In this document: piece after piece, positions 57,518 through 64,000 of the stretch
Layout: the number at the start of each line of letters is the position of its first letter
Position numbering within the stretch: position 1 is the stretch's first letter
DNA from: Terribacillus aidingensis
Lineage (GTDB): Bacteria; Bacillota; Bacilli; Bacillales; Amphibacillaceae
Direction of reading: 5' to 3'
DNA length: 64,000 nucleotides
Assembly: GCF_900215625.1 (NCBI RefSeq)
Contig: NZ_OBEK01000001.1
Span: 930,001-994,000 of the forward strand
Notes under the pieces: generated by a model
Databases searched by the model: none
What the model was told of the DNA's origin: nothing
The model's input: the letters and a program-made list of their open reading frames with translations, nothing else
Translations under genes and position numbers: made by a program

Positions 57518-58420
57518 TTATTCATTCTCAGAAAGCAGCGTGATAACTTCTTCAGCAGCTTTGGAAATCAAGGCATCATCGTATTCTGCACCTGCTTTAT
57601 CACGACTGGACATAATAGACAATACAATTGGTTCTTTGTCAGGTGGCCATAGAATGGCAATATCGTTTCTAATACCATTGGATCCAGCACCGGATTTGTC
57701 CCCGACTTCCCAATCTGAAGGTACGCCAGCTCGAATCAAGGTGTCACCAGTTGTATTGCCTTTTAACCACTTGATAAGTAATTGTCGTTTTTCAGATGAT
57801 AGGTGGTCTTCTAACGTAAAAGCTCGCAGGCTTTCTGTCATAGCCTTTGGTGTGCTAGTATCTTGAATTTGATTAGGCTCTACATGATTTAATTCCGGCT
57901 CGATTCTTGAAGAGTCTGTTACCTGGTCGCCGACAGCTCGTAATCCTTGTTCAAATCCTTCAGGCCCGCCTATTTCAGCAAAGATTAAATTCGCAGCTGC
58001 ATTATCGCTATAACTAATAGAAGCTTCACTTAACTCTTTTAGCGTCATTTGCGTATTCACGTTTTTTTCAGTAATCGGATTGTAGTTGACAAGGTCATCG
58101 CTTGTAATTGAGATTTTCTTATTAAGATTTTCAACAGAATTTTGAAGCAATAAAACACCAACTGATAAAGCTTTATGAGTGGAAGCAAAACCAAATCGTT
58201 CATCTTCTCGGTAAGCTATTGTTTCCCCGGAGCCCGTATCAATTGCAAAAATGCCAAGGCGTGCATCATAGGTTTCTTCCAATTGGCTAAATGCGTCTGT
58301 ATTTACTTCTGGATCTTGGTTAGCTGTCATTGATGCATCATCAAATCTGGAGCTGCTGGAACAACCAGCCAGAATACAAAAGATGAAAAATGCATTCGCT
58401 ATGTAGCATAAAGTTTTCAA
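57518..58420 (-). CDS. bla: Class A beta-lactamase (lipoprotein penicillinase)
   Basis: A 300-residue serine beta-lactamase. Motifs in order: lipobox LAGC at residues 17-20, Ser80-x-x-Lys (STHK, residues 80-83), SDN at 138-140, omega-loop EPELN at 174-178 with the general-base Glu, and KSG at 242-244. Having KSG where most class A enzymes have KTG is conservative. The lipobox suggests anchoring on the outer face of the membrane. It is divergent from blaR1 across two BlaI operators. The start is ATG 58420 after GGAAGGGG. Confidence 0.93.
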   Translation of the reverse strand: MKTLCYIANAFFIFCILAGCSSSSRFDDASMTANQDPEVNTDAFSQLEETYDARLGIFAIDTGSGETIAYREDERFGFASTHKALSVGVLLLQNSVENLNKKISITSDDLVNYNPITEKNVNTQMTLKELSEASISYSDNAAANLIFAEIGGPEGFEQGLRAVGDQVTDSSRIEPELNHVEPNQIQDTSTPKAMTESLRAFTLEDHLSSEKRQLLIKWLKGNTTGDTLIRAGVPSDWEVGDKSGAGSNGIRNDIAILWPPDKEPIVLSIMSSRDKAGAEYDDALISKAAEEVITLLSENE

Positions 58421-58441
58421 TAGTAAACCCCTTCCTATTTA

Positions 58442-58474
58442 GATTACATTTGTAATCGATATTACACTTGTAAT
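58442..58474. promoter_or_regulatory. Two BlaI operators between bla and blaR1
   Basis: GATTACATTTGTAATC (58442-58457) and ATTACACTTGTAAT (58461-58474) match the TACA-N2-TGTA palindrome bound by BlaI/MecI. TTGTAA (58469-58474), 16 bp and TAAAAT (58491-58496) form a plausible blaR1 promoter, so the second operator covers its -35. Confidence 0.88.
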
Positions 58475-58529
58475 CTTAAGCTGTCAATTGTAAAATGCAA
58501 TAGAATAGATTGGTAGGGGGGAAGAGAGA

Positions 58530-60296
58530 GTGACTTTTGCTGAATTGCTGCTAGTGATGATTTTATCTTCTGCAACCATAGGTATTATTCTATTTATCAG
58601 ACGTTTTCTGGCTGGACAGTTGGCACCGGCTTGGCGATATTATTTATGGTTTTTTCTGTTAGGAACTCTAATGCTGCCTTTCTTTCCATTTAAGCAATTT
58701 AGTATGAAGCACTCTTTATCAATTCATCATGGTCACAAGGTGAATATTGTAAGTAATTCAGTTTCAACTGATACTCATCATACTGGGTGGATGAATAACT
58801 TTGGCACTTCGGTTGCACGTATAAATATCCCTCTATTAGATGAGCTGACGAAGGCTGTCTGGATAACTGGGGTTGTTATCGGATTAATTGTGCTTTTATT
58901 AACACAGTTAAGACTAATGCTCTTAATAAACCGAGCAAAACCCGTTCATGATAAAGAAATAAATGAGATCTTTCTAACATGCAAAACGCAGCTCTCCATT
59001 CGAAAAAAAATTAAGCTAAAGCAGTCTGCAGCAGTTACTTCACCATTTATTTGTGGTTTTTTTAATACGTATCTGATTCTTCCGGCAGCAACTGAAAAAG
59101 GAAGTTCATTAACAAATATCAAAAATGTTACGCTTCATGAATTACATCATTATAAAAGCCGACATGTGCACTGGAATTATTTCTTTTTATTTGCAACTGT
59201 ATTACATTGGTTCAATCCGTTTGTATGGTATGCGCTGAAGGAAATGCGATTAGACCGTGAGATTGCTTGTGATGCGGCTGTTATGCGTTCCTTGGGAAAT
59301 AGGGAAGAGAAGAATTTAGATTATGGCAGGACTATATTGCACTATGCAGAAAGATTAAAGCAGCCACAGCCCGACCAAATAATTAATTCAATTAGAAGTT
59401 CAAAACGCCACTTGAAGAAACGAATATTCCATATAACCTGTGGAATTCAATATGCAAAAAATCTCATTTGGAAGACTGTAGTCATATTTATAGTCTTAGG
59501 CATTGTTATAGCCTCACAAATTCCTGTATTTAGTGCAGCATCTTCTTCAGGTGAGCAGTATAATATTGATGGGAAAAACGTAGCAGAAGAAGATTTGAAC
59601 AGATTTTTTAACAGCGAGCGCAGCACTTTTGTTTTGTATAGTATGAAGGCTGATAAATATTATATACACAATAAGAAACAGAGCATGCAAAGAGTTTCTC
59701 CTAATTCAACGTATAAAATATTTAGTGCTTTAATAGCTCTGGAAGCAGGTGTTATCCAGCCAACTGCTACGGATGTGGAATGGGACGGAAGCAATTATGC
59801 GTATAAGACATGGAATCAAAATCAAAATTTGCAATCGGCAATGAAGAATTCAGTAACATGGTACTTTCAATATCTGGATCAACAGGTTGGGAAAAAGACT
59901 ATACAAGATATGCTAGAGAAATACCGTTATGGAAACATGGATACATCTGCTAAAAACTTTTGGCTAGAATCATCATTAAAGATAGCTCCATTTGAACAAG
60001 TAGAATTATTGCGTGACTTTAACAAGAATAGTTTTGGCGTGAAGCCTGCGTACAGGAAAGCAGTCAAAGCTTCTATGATGTTAGAGAAGAAGGGTGATGC
60101 TGTTCTTTATGGGAAAACGGGAACGGGTATTGTTAATGGGAAGGCATTGAATGGATGGTTTATTGGTTTTGTAGAAACAAAATCAGACACTTATTATTTT
60201 GCAATGAACCTGAGAAATGGAAATGGAAATGCAACTGGTAGTAACGCCGCTAAAATTACATTGAGAATACTGGAAGAGAAACAGATTTATAAATAA
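58530..60296 (+). CDS. blaR1: Beta-lactam sensor-transducer BlaR1/MecR1 family
   Basis: A 588-residue membrane protein. The N-terminal part has membrane helices and an M56 metalloprotease domain with HELHH at residues 203-207. A further helix (near residues 315-335) follows, then an extracellular penicillin-binding domain with STYK at 393-396 and KTG in YGKTGTG. Acylation by beta-lactams is known to activate the protease and lead to loss of BlaI. The GTG start has GGGGGGAAG upstream. blaI follows, and bla is divergent, the staphylococcal-type arrangement. Confidence 0.93.
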   Translation: MTFAELLLVMILSSATIGIILFIRRFLAGQLAPAWRYYLWFFLLGTLMLPFFPFKQFSMKHSLSIHHGHKVNIVSNSVSTDTHHTGWMNNFGTSVARINIPLLDELTKAVWITGVVIGLIVLLLTQLRLMLLINRAKPVHDKEINEIFLTCKTQLSIRKKIKLKQSAAVTSPFICGFFNTYLILPAATEKGSSLTNIKNVTLHELHHYKSRHVHWNYFFLFATVLHWFNPFVWYALKEMRLDREIACDAAVMRSLGNREEKNLDYGRTILHYAERLKQPQPDQIINSIRSSKRHLKKRIFHITCGIQYAKNLIWKTVVIFIVLGIVIASQIPVFSAASSSGEQYNIDGKNVAEEDLNRFFNSERSTFVLYSMKADKYYIHNKKQSMQRVSPNSTYKIFSALIALEAGVIQPTATDVEWDGSNYAYKTWNQNQNLQSAMKNSVTWYFQYLDQQVGKKTIQDMLEKYRYGNMDTSAKNFWLESSLKIAPFEQVELLRDFNKNSFGVKPAYRKAVKASMMLEKKGDAVLYGKTGTGIVNGKALNGWFIGFVETKSDTYYFAMNLRNGNGNATGSNAAKITLRILEEKQIYK

Positions 60297-60308
60297 GAGA
60301 GAGTGTTG

Positions 60309-60689
60309 ATGATGGCAAAAGAAGTACCTAATATAGCCGAATCAGAGTGGGAAATAATGAAAATACTTTGGGAGAATTCTCCGAGGACCGCGAATGAGGT
60401 TGTATCTGCTCTTCAGGGCAAAGCAGATTGGAAGCCGAAGACAATTCGTACACTGCTGGATCGACTCATGAAAAAAAAGGTTGTTGGTGTAAATAAAGAA
60501 CAGCGAGTATACACCTTCTATCCACTATATGCGGAGGACGAATGTCAGCGTGCTGAAGCCAAGTCTTTTCTTAAACGAATCTATGGTGGAACATTGAAAT
60601 CCATGTTAGTTCAGTTTATTGAAGATGATGCTTTATCAGAAAAAGATATGAACGAAATTCGTCAGATGCTGGATAAGAAAAGTAAATAA
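60309..60689 (+). CDS. blaI: Penicillinase repressor BlaI
   Basis: A winged-helix repressor of the BlaI/MecI/CopY family, about 126 residues: SEWEIMKILWENSPRTANEV at the N-terminus, recognition region WKPKTIRTLLDRLMKKKVV, and a C-terminal dimerisation helix that holds the usual cleavage region. It should bind the two operators at 58442-58474. The start is uncertain among GTG 60303, ATG 60309 and ATG 60312, with GAGAGAG just upstream. It is co-transcribed with blaR1. Confidence 0.93.
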   Translation: MMAKEVPNIAESEWEIMKILWENSPRTANEVVSALQGKADWKPKTIRTLLDRLMKKKVVGVNKEQRVYTFYPLYAEDECQRAEAKSFLKRIYGGTLKSMLVQFIEDDALSEKDMNEIRQMLDKKSK

Positions 60690-60695
60690 GGAAAG

Positions 60696-60706
60696 AACAG
60701 CTCTCC
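60696..60706. terminator. Left arm of a terminator split by the IS remnant
   Basis: AACAGCTCTCC is the exact reverse complement of GGAGAGCTGTT at 61610-61620, beyond the IS remnant. Together with the following T run they would form the terminator shared by blaI and ptsI. The arms are now about 900 bp apart. Confidence 0.65.
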
Positions 60707-60716
60707 CATGCTGGGA

Positions 60717-61601
60717 GGCCACTGAAAAAGTCCAAACCCTCATTTTTTTTCATGTATAATGGAGGCAACAATTTTTAGTGGTGGTGGTACTCTGATCAAC
60801 AGTCGCTTCATCTTAGCCTCTTTATGGCAATATTATGGAGTTAGCTCTGGAAAAGAAGCTTATTGCGAGTCATTCCATCATCGGTGATGCCCCTCATACA
60901 ATAGCGCGCTTTAACCAGAAATAACCGGTTGAATTTCTGAGGGGAAATTCTAAGCTGTTGCGTAAAACTGTTTACCAAGTGGATGAGCGTATGAAAGAAA
61001 AATTCCCTTCTAAAGCGTTACAGAGGATTTAGCTGATGAGCTTCAGTACAATAAGCAATTTATTCACGTGTTGGACCAAGACCAAGCTGTATCCAACTAT
61101 CCAAAAGTGAAAGAAAAGCTTAATTACTTAAAAGAAATGGTGGAAGATCATGAAGAAAACCTTCCTCCTTCTGCGGATCCTGACGCCCGAAAAGGGCATA
61201 AATCGGCTGACACTTCTTTCTTTGGATATAAGACACACATAGCTATGAGTGATGAAAGAATTATCACAGCTGCAATTGTCACTTCTGGGAGCATAAAGAA
61301 CAGACAGCTTTTCAGGAAAGTGCTGAATTTCGTGAAAAAGCAAAAGAACGATACAAAATTGAAGCGAAAAATAGTGAACTAAAGCACAGACACGGGTATG
61401 ATGTGGCATCGTTCGCATGGAGATGCAAGGAGCAATGGGCATATTCACAGTGAATTTAAAACGAATTATGAAATTAATGGATGAATCAAAGGAGTAAAAT
61501 CATTGAGAAAAGGTGTCTGCCCGCTCAATTTTGAACGGGCAGACACCTTTTTTTGTTTTATTGACATCCTAAAAAACTAAAGCGTTAGTTTTTCAGTGGC
61601 C
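60717..61601 (+). mobile_element. IS1182-family insertion sequence remnant
   Basis: Terminal inverted repeats GGCCACTGAAAAA (60717-60729) and TTTTTCAGTGGCC (61589-61601) bound 885 bp, well below the 1.6-1.9 kb of intact relatives. The flanks TCCCATGCTGGGA (60704-60716) and TCCATGCTGGA (61602-61612) look like an imperfect target duplication inside a palindrome. The inner hairpin AAAAGGTGTCTGCCCG/CGGGCAGACACCTTTT (61508-61551) is its transposase terminator. The element is internally deleted and not autonomous. Confidence 0.8.
61068..61382 (+). pseudogene. Transposase fragment of IS1182 type
   Basis: About 104 codons with SADPDARKGHKSADTSFFGY, followed by KTHIAMSDERIITAAIVTSG, the DDE-transposase region containing one catalytic Asp. 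The N-terminal part appears only as broken fragments with stops upstream (near 60830-60950), and the C-terminal catalytic Glu region is lost. It is not expected to be active. Confidence 0.8.
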
Positions 61602-61609
61602 TCCATGCT

Positions 61610-61626
61610 GGAGAGCTGTTTTTTTA
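61610..61626 (-). terminator. Right arm of the split terminator, next to ptsI
   Basis: GGAGAGCTGTT (61610-61620) with a T run on the plus strand, partner of 60696-60706. A residual local fold with the duplicated loop TCCATGCTGGA (61602-61612) is possible. Confidence 0.55.
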
Positions 61627-63339
61627 CTGTCCAGTTCTCTGACGAACAAGCTTTTCTACTTCATCAGCTGTGCTTAGCGTTAGTGCTTCTTGGCTTAGCT
61701 GCTGCATGTCTGCTTTAGACAGTTTTGTAATTTGTGTTCTTGCTGGCAGGATGCTTGTTGCGCTCATGCTGAATTCATCAAGGCCAAGGCCGAGAAGAAG
61801 CGGGATCGCAATTTCATCGCCGGCCATTTCGCCGCACATGCCTGCCCATTTGCCTTCAGCATGTGCCGCTTCAATAACGTTGTGCACAAGGTTAAGGATT
61901 GCTGGGTGGTATGGCTGGTAAAGATAGCTTACGCGTTCGTTCATGCGGTCTGCTGCCATTGTGTATTGAATTAGATCATTTGTACCAACGCTGAAGAAAT
62001 CAACTTCTTTTGCAAATTGTTTTGCAGCAACTGCAGTAGAAGGAATTTCAACCATGATGCCGATCTCAATATCATCTGAAACAGATACACCGTCAGCTGT
62101 AAGCTTGTCTTTTTCTTCAAGAAGAATTGCTTTTGCCTGGCGGAATTCCTCCAACGTAGCAATCATCGGGAACATAATTTTCAGATTACCGTATACGCTT
62201 GCACGCAAGAGAGCACGAAGCTGTACGCGGAAGATATCATCGCGTTCCAGGCATAGGCGGATTGCACGGAAACCTAGGAACGGGTTTAGTTCTTTCGGAA
62301 GCTGCAAGTAGCTTAGCTCTTTGTCGCCGCCGATATCCAATGTACGTACGACAACTGGTTTGTCGCCCATTTGTTCAAGAACTGCTTTATAAGACTCGAA
62401 CTGTTCGTCTTCGCTAGGAAGCTCGCTCTTGCCCATGTATAGGAATTCGGTACGGTAAAGACCAACACCTTCGCCGCCATTGTTCAGTACGCCAGTAACG
62501 TCTTCTGGTGTACCGATATTTGCTACAAGCTCTACATGTACGTTGTCCGTTGTGACAGTAGGCTCATCTTTCAGCTTCGCCCATTCTTGCTTTTGCTGTT
62601 CGAAAGCTTCTTGTCTTGCTCTGTATGCAGCTAGCTCGTCTTCTGAAGGATTGATAATAACAGTACCTTCTATACCGTCAACGATAATCATACTATCTTT
62701 ACCAGCAGAGCTTGTGATGGATTTAGTACCGACTACAGCAGGAATCTCTAGAGATCGAGCCATAATAGCGGAGTGAGAAGTACGGCCGCCGATATCAGTT
62801 GTAAACCCTTTCACAAATTGCTTGTTTAGCTGCGCTGTATCAGAAGGAGTAAGGTCCTCTGCAATAATGATAACTTCTTCATCTATAAGTGCTGGGTCAG
62901 GGAAGGACACTTGAAGTAAATGTGCCATCACACGCTTCGTAACATCTTGGATGTCAGCTGCGCGTTCTTTCATATATTCATTATCCATGCTGCGGAACAT
63001 GTCGATGAACATTGTCGCTGTCTCGTCAAGAGCAGCTTCTGCATTCAGTTTATTGCTGCGAATGTTATCTTTGATTGGATTAACCAGTTCTGGATCTGCC
63101 AAAACAAGCAAATGAGCCGAGAAAATCTCAGCATGCTCATCGCCAAGTGACACACGAGCATTTTCACGGATTTTCTCCAGCTCTTGCTTGCTGATGTCTA
63201 AGGCAGCATCCAAACGGCTGATCTCTTCTTCTGCATTCGCAACTGTCGTCTTTTCGAAGGAGAGGTCTGGTACAGCCAAATGGTACGCTTTTGCAATTGC
63301 AATACCATTTGAAGCTGCGATCCCGTTTATCATGCTCAT
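61624..63339 (-). CDS. ptsI: Phosphoenolpyruvate-protein phosphotransferase (PTS enzyme I)
   Basis: A 571-residue enzyme I that passes phosphate from PEP to HPr His15. The phosphorylated His is in [21 protein letters not shown] (signature split here: [12 protein letters not shown] then SLEIPAVVG). The PEP-binding C-terminal part includes [10 protein letters not shown] and [14 protein letters not shown] precedes ATG 63339. It follows ptsH by five bases, the usual ptsHI operon. The 3' end abuts the IS remnant that has split its likely terminator. Confidence 0.97.
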   Translation of the reverse strand: MSMINGIAASNGIAIAKAYHLAVPDLSFEKTTVANAEEEISRLDAALDISKQELEKIRENARVSLGDEHAEIFSAHLLVLADPELVNPIKDNIRSNKLNAEAALDETATMFIDMFRSMDNEYMKERAADIQDVTKRVMAHLLQVSFPDPALIDEEVIIIAEDLTPSDTAQLNKQFVKGFTTDIGGRTSHSAIMARSLEIPAVVGTKSITSSAGKDSMIIVDGIEGTVIINPSEDELAAYRARQEAFEQQKQEWAKLKDEPTVTTDNVHVELVANIGTPEDVTGVLNNGGEGVGLYRTEFLYMGKSELPSEDEQFESYKAVLEQMGDKPVVVRTLDIGGDKELSYLQLPKELNPFLGFRAIRLCLERDDIFRVQLRALLRASVYGNLKIMFPMIATLEEFRQAKAILLEEKDKLTADGVSVSDDIEIGIMVEIPSTAVAAKQFAKEVDFFSVGTNDLIQYTMAADRMNERVSYLYQPYHPAILNLVHNVIEAAHAEGKWAGMCGEMAGDEIAIPLLLGLGLDEFSMSATSILPARTQITKLSKADMQQLSQEALTLSTADEVEKLVRQRTGQ

Positions 63340-63344
63340 TGGAG

Positions 63345-63611
63345 TTATTCTCCTAAGCCTTCGCTTTTAATTGTTGCCGCAATTGTGTTTACTGCTTCAT
63401 CAGCATCGTCACCTTCAGCAGTGATCGTGATTTCAGCACCTTGTGGAATTCCAAGGCTCATTACACCCATAATTGATTTAAGGTTAACGCTTTTACCGTT
63501 GTATGCAAGCTGGATATCGGATTTGAAGCCACCTGCTTTATTTACTAAAATTGTAGCTGGACGAGCGTGTACGCCAGTCTCATCTGTAATAGTCATTGTT
63601 TTTTCTGCCAT
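63345..63611 (-). CDS. ptsH: Phosphocarrier protein HPr
   Basis: An 88-residue HPr with catalytic His15 (GVHARPAT) and regulatory Ser46 (NLKSIMGV). It carries phosphate to sugar permeases. When Ser46 is phosphorylated it is the CcpA co-repressor, and through His15~P it activates GlpK. ATG 63611 with TTTGGAGGT upstream is chosen over an in-frame start at 63626. Compare Crh at 10425, where residue 15 is Gln. Confidence 0.96.
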   Translation of the reverse strand: MAEKTMTITDETGVHARPATILVNKAGGFKSDIQLAYNGKSVNLKSIMGVMSLGIPQGAEITITAEGDDADEAVNTIAATIKSEGLGE

Positions 63612-63639
63612 GTTAATTACCTCCAAAGTAGTGTGTTAT

Positions 63640-63677
63640 GTGAATGCTTTCATCCTGATTTTTGTGAATGCTTTCAT
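63640..63677. repeat. Twin cre-like boxes in the ptsH leader
   Basis: GTGAATGCTTTCAT occurs twice (63640-63653 and 63664-63677), 24 bp apart. On the minus strand it reads ATGAAAGCATTCAC, which is cre-like with A in place of the central CpG guanine. Both copies lie downstream of the predicted ptsH start. Confidence 0.55.
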
Positions 63678-63687
63678 TCTATCTTAT

Positions 63688-63715
63688 TTTATACTTTTCT
63701 TAGGTCTTTTTTCAA
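63688..63715 (-). promoter_or_regulatory. ptsHI promoter
   Basis: On the minus strand TTGAAA (63710-63715) and TATAAA (63688-63693) are 16 bp apart. The promoter lies within the last codons of the upstream fructose-type EIIC gene. Confidence 0.65.
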
Positions 63716-64000
63716 CAATCCTACAATAATCGCTGTGACAAAAGCACCGATTATGATGGAAAGGAAGTAAAGCAATGGATTTCCGTCAACTAGACTTGCA
63801 GCGATGATACCGCCATGCGGTGCGTTTAGCCCGATTTCAAAGAATGCAGACAGTCCGCCAGCTACGGCAGCGCCGATAGCAGTTGCAGGAATAACGCGTA
63901 GTGGATCTGCTGCAGCGAATGGGATAACGCCCTCTGAGATGAAGAAAGCCCCAAGAACATAAGCTGTCTTACCAGTTTCGCGTTCTTGCTTTGTAAATTT
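63689..64000 (-). CDS. PTS fructose-family permease, EIIC domain C-terminus (partial)
   Basis: The last 103 residues of a membrane permease run from the window edge to the TAA at 63689-63691. The sequence ISEGVIPFAAADPLRVIPAT, AVAGGLSAFFEIGLNAPHGG and the final helix LSIIIGAFVTAIIVGLLKKD is typical of the fructose EIIC (FruA C-terminal domain). It is upstream of ptsHI on the same strand, and the ptsH promoter overlaps its end. The exact sugar cannot be told from this part. Confidence 0.85.
   Translation of the reverse strand, partial: KFTKQERETGKTAYVLGAFFISEGVIPFAAADPLRVIPATAIGAAVAGGLSAFFEIGLNAPHGGIIAASLVDGNPLLYFLSIIIGAFVTAIIVGLLKKDLRKV

Overview
The window is chromosomal DNA from a low-to-mid GC, endospore-forming Firmicute of the family Bacillaceae. 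The evidence is strong AGGAGG-type ribosome binding sites with frequent GTG and TTG starts, and the gene orders glpP-glpF-glpK-glpD, trxB-nudix-rapZ-yvcK-whiA-crh and cggR-gapA-pgk-tpiA-gpmI-eno. Further evidence is the Bacillus-type regulatory sites (cre, CtsR, TnrA, CggR, S-box) and the spore-coat-like genes. The genus is not shown directly. A Terribacillus/Oceanobacillus/Virgibacillus-like organism is my inference.

Layout. 1-4.6 kb: glycerol uptake and catabolism under GlpP antitermination and CcpA. 4.7-12.4 kb: TPR protein, thioredoxin reductase, the nudix/rapZ/yvcK/whiA/crh group, sppA and an RDD membrane protein. 12.4-14.4 kb: clpP with a CtsR operator, a manganese catalase and tRNA-Arg(CCG). 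14.4-19.4 kb: an AT-rich accessory stretch with a MarR/PaiA-like acetyltransferase pair, remnants of a ydhK-like gene, a truncated copper-storage-type protein, a sensor-kinase fragment, a hemolysin III homologue and a PAS-STAS protein. 19.5-30.5 kb: a GntR-controlled catabolic cluster with a TRAP transporter and six enzymes that I cannot match to a named pathway. 30.6-34.5 kb: a second manganese catalase, small spore-type proteins and amtB-glnK with TnrA boxes. 34.6-42.5 kb: a possible structured RNA, then a methionine operon with two SAM riboswitches (metX, metY fused to a CoA-binding domain, a sulfonate-type ABC transporter and an acetyl-CoA synthetase). 42.7-46.4 kb: third manganese catalase, YetF-type membrane protein, coat F-like protein and a MATE transporter. 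46.5-53.9 kb: the glycolytic operon, with an unexplained tandem structured repeat between gapA and pgk. 53.9-57 kb: iron alcohol dehydrogenase, an SDR and a YesK-like protein. 57.4-60.7 kb: a penicillinase system bla | blaR1-blaI with BlaI operators. 60.7-61.6 kb: an IS1182-type remnant sitting inside a terminator hairpin. 61.6-64 kb: ptsI, ptsH and the end of a fructose-family EIIC gene.

How it works together. Much of the window is carbon-flow machinery tied to CcpA: HPr and Crh are both present, GlpK keeps the HPr phosphorylation histidine, and cre-like sites lie at glpF, crh and ptsH and inside the TRAP operon. The strongest candidates for undescribed biology are the GntR/TRAP catabolic cluster with three matching operators, the apparent acetate-recycling methionine operon, the tandem RNA between gapA and pgk, and two candidate noncoding RNAs (after trxB and upstream of metX).
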